Under the pieces are notes generated by a model. That model had not been told where the DNA came from and did not search any database. It was given only the letters and a program-made list of their open reading frames with translations. A DNA stretch of 18,653 bases from Proteobacteria bacterium UBA1148 (GTDB lineage: Bacteria > Pseudomonadota > Gammaproteobacteria > Steroidobacterales > Rariloculaceae), in contig DBZY01000059.1 in assembly GCA_002311835.1 (NCBI GenBank), positions 1,579-20,231 of the forward strand, written 5' to 3'. Positions 7,745-14,593 of the stretch are shown here, one piece after another. The translations under genes and the position numbers were made by a program. Position 1 is the stretch's first letter. Every line of letters begins with the position of its first letter.

Positions 7745-8317
7745 CTATGTATACCGACCAATTACATCACCTTCGGTTGACACACCAAGACCGTTCAAGT
7801 GTCGATTAATGTAGTTGAAGTATCCGCAAACTTGGTTAGTCTCAAGAATCTCTCCGTCATCAGCACCCGCATCCCGTAGAGCCGTAAAATCAGATTCTTC
7901 GATATTGGCTACGTCAACAGTAAGCTTCTCGACATAATTCAAAAGGGCCAGGTACTTCCCAGAAAAAGCCTTCTCTGGCTTACTCTCCTCTAGTGCCGCT
8001 ACAGCTTCATCACCCTTCCCAGCACCTCCTAACAAGACTCGAGCATTATGGGAATGATGCTCAAGACTGTACTCACACCCATTAAGAATACTTGTATACG
8101 TACCGACGGCTTCTAGAAACCATTCAGGCAAAGCATTCTCGGGGTGATTCAGCACGGCACCGTAGAGCGCAATATGGCCCCTCATCGTGTGTGGACGAAG
8201 CGAATGAGCCTTCATAACATTGTCTATGGTTCCATGTGGGGTCATTGCATCTTCGTACGCGCTTGACAGCGCACCAGTAGCCTTATCAGGTTGAATTGTC
8301 TTGATCCAGGCAATCAT
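7745..8317 (-). CDS. AhpD/carboxymuconolactone-decarboxylase-like protein with one redox Cys replaced by Ser
   Basis: The product has 190 residues, all-helical in style, and resembles the AhpD-like peroxidase-related branch of the carboxymuconolactone decarboxylase superfamily. The family CxxC-xxx-H motif reads NGCEYSLEHH. Cys81 and His88 are kept at AhpD spacing and Glu69 matches the upstream catalytic Glu, but the second cysteine is Ser84. AhpD uses the Cys pair to reduce disulfides, so classical peroxidase or thiol-relay activity is doubtful and another role is likely. The ATG at 8317 is chosen because GGAGAGG (8324-8330) lies six bases upstream; a TTG at 8323 would overlap the binding site. 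The HD-domain gene ends 33 bases upstream on the same strand, so this protein probably belongs to the same operon as the oxygenase pair. Confidence 0.75.
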   Translation of the reverse strand: MIAWIKTIQPDKATGALSSAYEDAMTPHGTIDNVMKAHSLRPHTMRGHIALYGAVLNHPENALPEWFLEAVGTYTSILNGCEYSLEHHSHNARVLLGGAGKGDEAVAALEESKPEKAFSGKYLALLNYVEKLTVDVANIEESDFTALRDAGADDGEILETNQVCGYFNYINRHLNGLGVSTEGDVIGRYT

Positions 8318-8323
8318 TCCCAA

Positions 8324-8330
8324 CCTCTCC
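8324..8330 (-). promoter_or_regulatory. Ribosome binding site that decides the AhpD-like start
   Basis: The minus strand reads GGAGAGG six bases before the ATG at 8317. A TTG start at 8323 would leave no spacing, so the ATG is the real start. Confidence 0.7.
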
Positions 8331-8350
8331 TTATAAAATAAAGAATCGGT

Positions 8351-9025
8351 TCAACGGGTACGAGAAAACACTCGCTGAACCATCGGCTCAAAAAAATCCA
8401 CAGATAAGCATTCTATATTTGGGTTGATAGCAATGATGTCGTACTTTTCCACAAACTCAGCCGTCCACTCAAAATAAGGATGATCACGCCAGCGCTCGCG
8501 CTCATTGATGAAAGCTGGCTCAGCTTTTTCATAGTACCCATGTAAATGAATCCGCTGGAAAATCTCGTGATGCTCAAGCATCCAGATATTTCTCTCGGAA
8601 ATGTAAGGACGTAATAAATCAGCAACAAACTGGCCATGATTCTCTGGGCATACGATAAATCCTATGTCATGCAGCAATCCCGCTACGATGTCCTCTTCGT
8701 CATAACCATCCTTGTGAAGAAGAGTTGCGGTCTGCAAACAGTGCTCGTAATTATTTATCGCATAGCCAAATGTGGGCGCATCCTTGGAAGCCTTCAGCAA
8801 TTCAAGCACCTGCCTGGATTGTTGTTCCCTTAAGTACTCTGATCTCTGACGGTTCATCAAAGACCAATCCTCCGCCCGAAAATCATCCATGTTGAATTTC
8901 TCGATATAGCGCCATTCTGGACGCAATAGAGGATCTCGTTCCCCTGATTTCCTCTGAGGAGAATGGTCCGTCTTGTAACCCTCGGTCGTAGTATTGTCAG
9001 GATTGGAATTTTTCTTAATTGACAT
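8351..9025 (-). CDS. HD-domain protein, PhnZ-like putative mixed-valence diiron oxygenase
   Basis: The product has 224 residues with no signal peptide. Residues about 85-200 are an HD domain that follows the order of PhnZ, the diiron oxygenase that cleaves 2-amino-1-hydroxyethylphosphonate. Seen motifs: INNYEHCLQTA (His95), AGLLHDIG (His119-Asp120), ENHGQFVADLL (His130), MLEHHEIF (His153 best match) and HPYFEWTAEFVEKYD (Asp196). These fit the six metal ligands of PhnZ. PhnZ Tyr24 and Glu27, close to the substrate, correspond here to Thr and Tyr in PTFGYAI, so the same substrate is not expected. The N-terminal 80 residues are extra compared with PhnZ. The ATG at 9025 overlaps the upstream oxygenase gene by 11 bases, implying translational coupling. 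A plain HD phosphohydrolase is the main alternative. Confidence 0.7.
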   Translation of the reverse strand: MSIKKNSNPDNTTTEGYKTDHSPQRKSGERDPLLRPEWRYIEKFNMDDFRAEDWSLMNRQRSEYLREQQSRQVLELLKASKDAPTFGYAINNYEHCLQTATLLHKDGYDEEDIVAGLLHDIGFIVCPENHGQFVADLLRPYISERNIWMLEHHEIFQRIHLHGYYEKAEPAFINERERWRDHPYFEWTAEFVEKYDIIAINPNIECLSVDFFEPMVQRVFSRTR

Positions 9026-9980
9026 TACTCGAAACCTTAGTGTTTCGGTAAGCAAAAGCTTCGTTATAACGCTCGTTTATATAGTCAGCACAGCGAACCG
9101 GCTCATACTTAGAAGCCTCACCTGCAATCGTAATTGGCTCGACGATTGCGTCCCAGTTGGGATCAACAAACATTCCAAGGGAATACCGCGCTCGATTCGT
9201 TGAACTCACAACACGATGTGATGTTGACTCAAATCTGTCATTACTCCATCTCGCGAGCAAATCCCCAACATTTACTACATAGGTACCTTTGATAGGTGTT
9301 GCACTCAGCCAAGCACCGGATTTTTCTTTTATCTCAAGACCGCCAACTTCATCCTGATAGAGGAGCGTTAACGTACCATAGTCCGTGTGCGCACCCGCCC
9401 CAAAATGTTCAACGGGTGGTGATTCCTGGGGTGGATAGTATATAAGCGATCCCCTGCTTACCGGCTTATTAAAATCCTTCAAAAAGAACTCAGGGTCAAT
9501 ATCAAGACCCGTTGCGAACGCCTTTAGCAAGCGTTGCCCACAGATCTGGGCCTCCTGAAAATACGTCACCAACTTCTCGCGCATACCGGGTATAAAACCC
9601 GGCCATCGGTTTGGTGCTAACAGACGATCTCCTGCCTGAAAATCAGAATCGTCCTCTTTAATGTCTAGACCCCAAACAAAACTCTCTTTGAAGTCTGGTT
9701 CTGGATTACCGTACATCTGCGCTTCACCAAGCCTAAGCCAGCCACGATGAAAGGGGGAGATAGCGACCGCCCGCTTCTCTTCCTCCGTTGCATTAAAGAA
9801 CTGGCGGGCAAGCACGAGAACCTCTTCAATTAATAACTGAGAAACACCGTGGTTCTCGATATAGAAAAATCCCACCGTTTGAGCAGCGCTACAAAGTTCA
9901 TCCGCAACCCGCTGTAAATCTGCCCCGTCACCAGATTCCAACGCAGACACGTCAATGATAGGAATTTCTTCAGGCTTCAC
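9015..9980 (-). CDS. 2-oxoglutarate/Fe(II)-dependent oxygenase, isopenicillin N synthase-like
   Basis: The product has 321 residues, a usual length for this superfamily. Residues 1-110 match the DIOX_N region (EEIPIIDVSAL, then AAQTVGFFYIENHGV), followed by the double-stranded beta-helix core. The iron triad is visible: GAHTDYGTLTLL (His198, Asp200) and STSHRV (His255). The RYS motif that binds 2-oxoglutarate is Arg265-Ser267. Such enzymes hydroxylate, desaturate or cyclise small molecules using O2 and 2-oxoglutarate in the cytoplasm. The start is taken as GTG at 9980, which begins just before the conserved IPIIDVS; the longer 351-residue reading extends inside the antiporter gene without family sequence. 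The GTG start overlaps the antiporter stop by 11 bases, and its own stop overlaps the HD gene start by 11 bases. This arrangement points to a coupled oxidative step. Confidence 0.85.
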   Translation of the reverse strand: MKPEEIPIIDVSALESGDGADLQRVADELCSAAQTVGFFYIENHGVSQLLIEEVLVLARQFFNATEEEKRAVAISPFHRGWLRLGEAQMYGNPEPDFKESFVWGLDIKEDDSDFQAGDRLLAPNRWPGFIPGMREKLVTYFQEAQICGQRLLKAFATGLDIDPEFFLKDFNKPVSRGSLIYYPPQESPPVEHFGAGAHTDYGTLTLLYQDEVGGLEIKEKSGAWLSATPIKGTYVVNVGDLLARWSNDRFESTSHRVVSSTNRARYSLGMFVDPNWDAIVEPITIAGEASKYEPVRCADYINERYNEAFAYRNTKVSSNVN

Positions 9981-11367
9981 TTGTCTTCTTTCGGAAAATC
10001 CCAAATCCCATATAGGCCAGGAGAATCGACAATAATGGATTGATATAGTTGAAAAAAGCCCATGGAGCAAACGTAAAGGGTGATATTCCCAGCGCTCCCA
10101 TACAAAAGGCGCCCGAAGTTGTCCATGGAATGAGTGATGTGCTCAACGTTGCACCCTCTTCCAGACAACGAGACAACATATGTCGCTCAAGCCCGTCAGC
10201 ATCGTAAGAATCCTTGAAAATCTGGCCACCGAAAATAATGGATAGATATCCCTCTCCCATGCTCATGTTTGCAATAACGCCGGAACCAATCGTCGCCGCT
10301 ACCAATGTTGCAGATCTCTTTATTCGGGACAGTAGACCTTGCAATAGCACGCGAACAAAACCAGATCGATCCAAAAGACCGCCAAGGGATAGTGCGATAA
10401 GAGCTAGTGACAGCGTCCACATCATGCTCTGAATTCCACCACGAGTTAGCAGCACATCAAGCAGTTCTAGGCCAGTGTTTGATGTATAACCTTCCTGCAA
10501 ACTATTCAGTACTTCTGTAATACCTCTTCCCTGTGTGGTTAGAGCAAGGGCAATAGCAGTCGCAATACTAGCTAGCATGCTCGGCTCAGCCGGCACACGT
10601 CTGATACCTAAAACAAGCAACACCACCAACGGAAGTAGCGTTACTGGCCCAATAGAAAATTCGATTGCAAGATGCTCTTTCAGTTCACTAAGTTGCTGCA
10701 CAGAAAGAGCTTGATCCGCATACTCTAGCCCCACAATTGTAAATAAAAACAAGGCAATGATGTAAGTGGGCACAGTCGTATAAAGCATAGAACGAATGTG
10801 CGCATATAGGTCCGTCTCAGCACTCATAGCCGCAAGATTTGTCGTATCTGAGACCGGGGACATCTTGTCTCCAAAACTGGCGCCGGACACTACCATGCCA
10901 GCCACAAGAGGTAGCGGGATACCGAGGACATTCCCGAGTCCCATCAGTACAACGCCTATAGTTCCAATCGTTCCCCACGCGGTCCCCGTTGCAAGAGACA
11001 TGAGGCTGCAGAGTATGAGGCCAGCTGGTAGAAAAATTGCAGGGTGTAATAGATCCACACCGTAATAGATGAGACCGCCGACCGTTCCACCTTCAATTAA
11101 CGCGGCGATTAAGACACCGATCAAAATAAAGATGTAAATAGCACCCAAACCCTTCCCAATTCCCGCGCTCATAGCACTCTTGATCAAAGTGAACTGAAAC
11201 CCAAGATATGAGGCATGGCCTGCGACCCAGATAAGGCCTATAACCAGTAAAACGTGCAGATTTATTTCAAGCCAAAATAGCCCTAGGATCACAATAAGAA
11301 TAACGCCACCGAAGCAGGCTAGAGACTGTAGAAAACTCGGTTCTCTTGGATTCTTCATGTATTCCAT
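9970..11367 (-). CDS. NhaC-family Na+/H+ antiporter-like transporter
   Basis: The product has 465 residues with about eleven to twelve hydrophobic segments. The family signature SGASFGDKMSPVSDTTNLAA sits at residues 161-180. A second conserved region, GEGYLSIIFGGQIFKDSY, and GATLSTSLIPWTTSGAFCMG near the end also match NhaC. Family members exchange Na+ for H+, and some (MleN-type) exchange organic acids at the same time. Placed directly upstream of a coupled pair of oxygenases, it may import the substrate of that pair, which is inference. Two starts are possible: ATG at 11367 and ATG at 11358. The second has a GGAA at better spacing; the longer form is reported. The gene begins 71 bases after the DUF6152 gene upstream. 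Confidence 0.9.
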   Translation of the reverse strand: MEYMKNPREPSFLQSLACFGGVILIVILGLFWLEINLHVLLVIGLIWVAGHASYLGFQFTLIKSAMSAGIGKGLGAIYIFILIGVLIAALIEGGTVGGLIYYGVDLLHPAIFLPAGLILCSLMSLATGTAWGTIGTIGVVLMGLGNVLGIPLPLVAGMVVSGASFGDKMSPVSDTTNLAAMSAETDLYAHIRSMLYTTVPTYIIALFLFTIVGLEYADQALSVQQLSELKEHLAIEFSIGPVTLLPLVVLLVLGIRRVPAEPSMLASIATAIALALTTQGRGITEVLNSLQEGYTSNTGLELLDVLLTRGGIQSMMWTLSLALIALSLGGLLDRSGFVRVLLQGLLSRIKRSATLVAATIGSGVIANMSMGEGYLSIIFGGQIFKDSYDADGLERHMLSRCLEEGATLSTSLIPWTTSGAFCMGALGISPFTFAPWAFFNYINPLLSILLAYMGFGIFRKKTSEA

Positions 11368-11424
11368 GGCTTCTGGAAAACCGTGAATGCTAGCCTAAAA
11401 TTACCGCTCAGCGCAGATTTTTAC

Positions 11425-11434
11425 CGATTAATCG
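11425..11434. repeat. 10-base palindrome just after a DUF6152 stop codon
   Basis: CGATTAATCG is self-complementary and begins five bases after the DUF6152 stop in the direction of transcription. No clear T-run follows. It may be an operator for the downstream antiporter operon or chance. Confidence 0.25.
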
Positions 11435-11438
11435 AGAC

Positions 11439-12422
11439 TCAGTCGAAAATATAGCGAGATGCGATATTCGGATCGCAGTCAAAGGGCGAAAGCGCGCCAT
11501 CTGGTACATAATCCCACGGTATGCTGCCTGTCATTGGATCCACCAAATGCTCAGGATCTTCAACGGTATAACTAACTACTAACTGTGTTCGATCCTCGCT
11601 CAACTCAAATCTTTCCACAACACGTTTCTGAGCTCCAGAAGGAATACCATTTCGATTGCCGGATCGGCTGTCTGAGAAATTTATTGTTTCTACAACCAAG
11701 ATATCTCCTTCCCACCAACCTATAGAGTGCCCCTGGTTCGTTCGCTTTTCGCTTCCTGGATGGCCGCGACCATCCATAAATACCGTACGCTCTACGTTGA
11801 AGAGTTCGGTTCTAATGAACACTCTGTCATCTCGCACCTCAATCTCATGAAGGTATGGCGCAGAAACGATCGTCGGTGAAGGAAACGCAACGCATTCTGA
11901 TGTTGGATTATCGGATTCTTCGTAATCAGCTTGTGCAGCAATCGCCTTCTCCGTGAGTTCACCATATATGTAGGTCCGCGTGTTAGCCCCGCGCAAACCA
12001 TCCCAAACGCCCCCAATTCCAGTCGCACGAACATTCGATGCACGTCCACCAGTTCTCGGCTCGAGGATTGTTCCATCTGGAGTGCGCAGTGAAATTAGTA
12101 ATGCATGGTTCCTGTTTCTGGATCGGCGGTCTGGGTTTCCCCGCACCGTAACGATATCTCCGGGTATCAGAGTATTTGACGTCCAACCACTGCGCATACT
12201 TATTGCTGTAGCATCGAGCTCCAACTGCCATTCATTCAGTTCGCCACCAGCATCCCTTACCTCGAGATACACATAAACATGCGGATTAGTCCAATCGTAA
12301 TGAGTAACCGTCCCTACAAGCGTGACGATAGAATTCCTGTCAAAGATTGTGCCACTGTGATGCCCTGACACCTGGAACGTGACAAACACGGCAACTATGC
12401 CTACAACATACGAGCTTTTCAC
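11439..12422 (-). CDS. Exported DUF6152-type protein, second copy of a tandem pair
   Basis: The product has 327 residues when started at GTG 12422. Residues 1-20 make a clean signal peptide (MKSSYVVGIVAVFVTFQVSG when the GTG is read as Met), with cleavage expected before His21-His22. The DUF6152 domain follows: HHSGTIFD, a TLVGTVTHYDWTNPH strand (NPH 46-48), then LELDA, RSGWTSNTLIPGD. The C-terminal domain has VFMDGRGHPG, QGHSIGWWEGDILVVETINFSD, NGIPSGAQKRVVERF and a late VEDPEHLVDPM. Only two cysteines remain in the mature form, in SECVAF and PFDCDP. It resembles the gene directly upstream along its whole length, as a tandem duplicate. No ATG is available in the N-terminal region; the GTG at 12422 has a GGGGAAG just upstream. 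Function unknown. Confidence 0.75.
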   Translation of the reverse strand: MKSSYVVGIVAVFVTFQVSGHHSGTIFDRNSIVTLVGTVTHYDWTNPHVYVYLEVRDAGGELNEWQLELDATAISMRSGWTSNTLIPGDIVTVRGNPDRRSRNRNHALLISLRTPDGTILEPRTGGRASNVRATGIGGVWDGLRGANTRTYIYGELTEKAIAAQADYEESDNPTSECVAFPSPTIVSAPYLHEIEVRDDRVFIRTELFNVERTVFMDGRGHPGSEKRTNQGHSIGWWEGDILVVETINFSDSRSGNRNGIPSGAQKRVVERFELSEDRTQLVVSYTVEDPEHLVDPMTGSIPWDYVPDGALSPFDCDPNIASRYIFD

Positions 12423-12425
12423 TTG

Positions 12426-12432
12426 CTTCCCC
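12426..12432 (-). promoter_or_regulatory. Ribosome binding site supporting a GTG start
   Basis: The minus strand reads GGGGAAG, close to the GTG at 12422. Spacing is short (three bases), so the site is usable but not ideal. The signal-peptide fit supports this start over a GTG at 12491. Confidence 0.5.
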
Positions 12433-12515
12433 GCACGCGAAACCTTCAATACCGAATAGTATTCAACTGCGCAGCAAAATAAAAATGACACCAGCTAGAG
12501 TCCAAGCACCTATTC

Positions 12516-13568
12516 TCACGGCACAGGCCCCTGAGGAAGGAAGCGTCTTGTTGATTCCAAATCACAATTAAATTTGGACATGTCTGCCTGTGGGGCATAG
12601 ATCAGTTCTCTGGTATGCGTCATAGGCTCTAAGATGTACTCTGGATCCTCCAGCATAAAATCGACGACCATTTGAGTGCCATCTTCGGTCAACGTATAAC
12701 GTTCAACAACATGTTTCTGAGAACCCGAAGGAATGCCATTCTGATACGGTGATCGATGATCGGTAAAGTTTCTAGTATCGACGACCAGCGTATCTCCTTC
12801 CCACCAACCGATTGAGTGGCCCTCGTGGAAACGTGCGCTGCCACCAGGGTGTCCGCGACCATCCATATGCACTGTTCGTTCCTCATCAAAAAACTGGCTG
12901 CGAATCAAGATAATTTCTTCACCTCTGAATTCAATCTCCAAGGGGTAGAGATCCGTGTAAATTATCATCGATGGCGTCGGCCGTCCGATGCAGCTCAATT
13001 CAGGATTCTCATCTGAGTTTTCATCATACGCAGCCTGCGCACCTCGCCCTTCTTCATTCAACTTAAGTAAAGCTCGTGTGAGACCATCCAGGCGGCCAGG
13101 ATAGTTAACAAGCGTTGCAGCATCCGCCATCCATCTACCCTCAAGAGTGGATGTGCTGGCAGTCACCTCTGGTGCTGCTAAGCGAACCTCCCCAGTATCA
13201 CTATCGAATGACGTTGGCAAAGTGATTCCATCTTGCCTCTCAATCGAGAGGAATTTCACGTATGGTCGGCCACCTCTCGCTGGATAAGCCCCAACCGAAA
13301 CCCGATCACCAACTGCTAGTGAGTCACGTGTCCATCCCATGCGGGAAACAGTAGCCACCGAAGCCATTTGTACCGTCCACTCCATCTGACTACCTTGCTC
13401 ATCCATGGTCTCAACGATGAAATAGACGTGAGGATTCCGCCAGCTAAACCCAGTAACCGTACCTTCAACAGTTACCACTGTATCTAGGTTTAAGCCTGCG
13501 TCACTGTGATGACCGGAGACTGGAGAAATGAGCAGGAACACTCCAACAAATGCCATAATGCTTCTCAC
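12516..13568 (-). CDS. Exported DUF6152-type protein, first copy of a tandem pair
   Basis: The product has 350 residues from GTG 13568. The signal peptide is residues 1-19 (core IMAFVGVFLLISPVSG), with cleavage expected before His20-His21. The DUF6152 domain shows HHSDAG, VEGTVTGFSWRNPHVY (NPH 45-47), MEWTVQMAS, SRMGWTRDSLAVGD and ARGGRPYVK. The C-terminal domain has VHMDGRGHPGGS, EGHSIGWWEGDTLVVDTRNF, NGIPSGSQKHVVERY and LEDPEYILEPM. The mature form has two cysteines, in ELSCIGR and KFNCDLE. The GTG start is set by a GAGGAGG seven bases upstream; an earlier GTG or other start at 13625 adds 19 residues with no signal-peptide character. It heads the ten-gene minus-strand run and faces the class II aldolase gene across a 199-base divergent spacer. 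Function unknown. Confidence 0.75.
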   Translation of the reverse strand: MRSIMAFVGVFLLISPVSGHHSDAGLNLDTVVTVEGTVTGFSWRNPHVYFIVETMDEQGSQMEWTVQMASVATVSRMGWTRDSLAVGDRVSVGAYPARGGRPYVKFLSIERQDGITLPTSFDSDTGEVRLAAPEVTASTSTLEGRWMADAATLVNYPGRLDGLTRALLKLNEEGRGAQAAYDENSDENPELSCIGRPTPSMIIYTDLYPLEIEFRGEEIILIRSQFFDEERTVHMDGRGHPGGSARFHEGHSIGWWEGDTLVVDTRNFTDHRSPYQNGIPSGSQKHVVERYTLTEDGTQMVVDFMLEDPEYILEPMTHTRELIYAPQADMSKFNCDLESTRRFLPQGPVP

Positions 13569-13767
13569 AAGTATGCCTCCTCGAGAGATGTTCTTAGGAT
13601 TAATTATCGGCGCAAAATCTACCACGCCGAAGGAGCTTACTACTCAATCTCGCATTGGTAGTATCGCAACTCATCTTCTAGAGCTAACCAGTACCATCAA
13701 ATATACCCACGTTAACAGCATATACGGTTAATATGCAGATAAAGAAATAATGCTATCAGAGGGCATC
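13569..13767. promoter_or_regulatory. Divergent promoter region between the DUF6152 run and the class II aldolase
   Basis: This 199-base region must hold start signals for both strands. On the minus side the ribosome binding site GAGGAGG lies at 13576-13582, seven bases before the GTG at 13568. On the plus side AGAGGG lies near 13757-13762, just before the ATG at 13768. GTTAAC at 13711-13716 and GGTTAAT at 13726-13732 are near-repeats in the AT-rich middle and could be operator half-sites. I cannot place -35/-10 boxes with confidence. Confidence 0.4.
13576..13582 (-). promoter_or_regulatory. Ribosome binding site that fixes a GTG start for DUF6152
   Basis: GAGGAGG on the minus strand lies seven bases before the GTG at 13568, an ideal distance. 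The resulting protein starts directly with a signal peptide. Confidence 0.75.
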
Positions 13768-14559
13768 ATGAAAAACATTGTTCTGGTTATTGCGTTGCTA
13801 GCGTATCTACCATTGGGCATCTCAGCTCAAGAAACCTCTGCTGGAATTACTACAGTGATTGAGGATCTTGTAGACGCAAATCGAATATTAGCAGCTAAAG
13901 GAATTTTGCCAGGTTACGGCCATGTGAGCGTACGGCATCCTGATAACCCTATGCATTATTTTTTATCCCGGGCTATCGCTCCGGAGCTAGTGACGGCGGA
14001 CGATATAATTGAGTTTGACTTGGATAGTGTGGCGATCGATTCGGAGGGCTATTCTTTTTATCTAGAGCGTTTCATTCACGGGGAGATTTATAAAGCTCGC
14101 CCCGATGTGCAGGCAGTGGTTCACAATCATACTCCTGCAGTTATCTCTTTTGGTATTGGCCCTATTCCCTTGCGGCCCGTCTTTCATATGGCCGACTTCT
14201 TTCTTAGCGGTATCCCAACCTGGGATTACCGTGATTTTGGTACGGCAGATGATGCGCCGCTAGTCAACAACTCTGCAAAAGGGCGAGGACTCGCAGAAAG
14301 CCTATCAGACAGTCCCGCGGCTCTTATGAGAAACCATGGTGTTGTGGTAGTGGGGTCGTCATTACCCATGGTGGTAGGTCGTAGCATCACGCTTGAGGAA
14401 AACGCGCAGATTCAGAGTCAAGCGCTCTCCAGAGGTGATGAAATTACTTACTTGGAGCTAGACGAAGAGACGTTAGACAGCGTCCCAACCCGTAATTACA
14501 CCAACTTTGCCCGAGCATGGAACCTGTGGAAACAACAAATATCGAATGAGGGCCGCTAG
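13768..14559 (+). CDS. Exported class II aldolase/adducin family protein
   Basis: The product has 263 residues. Residues 1-20 are a signal peptide (MKNIVLVIALLAYLPLGISA). The rest is the class II aldolase/adducin fold, which in known enzymes cleaves or decarboxylates small sugar phosphates or related hydroxy acids using a divalent metal. Motifs are GYGHVSVR (residues 49-56; usual form GNxSxR, here His replaces Asn), YLERFIHGEIYKARPDV (Glu100 as candidate catalytic acid), VVHNHTPAV (His119, His121) and MRNHGVVVVG (His190). The three metal histidines are kept. Known family members are mostly cytoplasmic and phosphate-binding, so export suggests a non-phosphorylated substrate. The ATG at 13768 is chosen over 13750 because the signal peptide starts there and AGAGGG is at good spacing. 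It is convergent with the cytochrome gene, 34 bases away. Confidence 0.8.
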   Translation: MKNIVLVIALLAYLPLGISAQETSAGITTVIEDLVDANRILAAKGILPGYGHVSVRHPDNPMHYFLSRAIAPELVTADDIIEFDLDSVAIDSEGYSFYLERFIHGEIYKARPDVQAVVHNHTPAVISFGIGPIPLRPVFHMADFFLSGIPTWDYRDFGTADDAPLVNNSAKGRGLAESLSDSPAALMRNHGVVVVGSSLPMVVGRSITLEENAQIQSQALSRGDEITYLELDEETLDSVPTRNYTNFARAWNLWKQQISNEGR

Positions 14560-14593
14560 AAAAACTCATCCCATAAATATTACTCGTGCACTC

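Noticed and set aside
9981..10070. A 30-residue N-terminal extension of the 2OG oxygenase
   Set aside because: It lies inside the antiporter gene in another frame and does not match the family; GTG at 9980 sits right before the conserved start.
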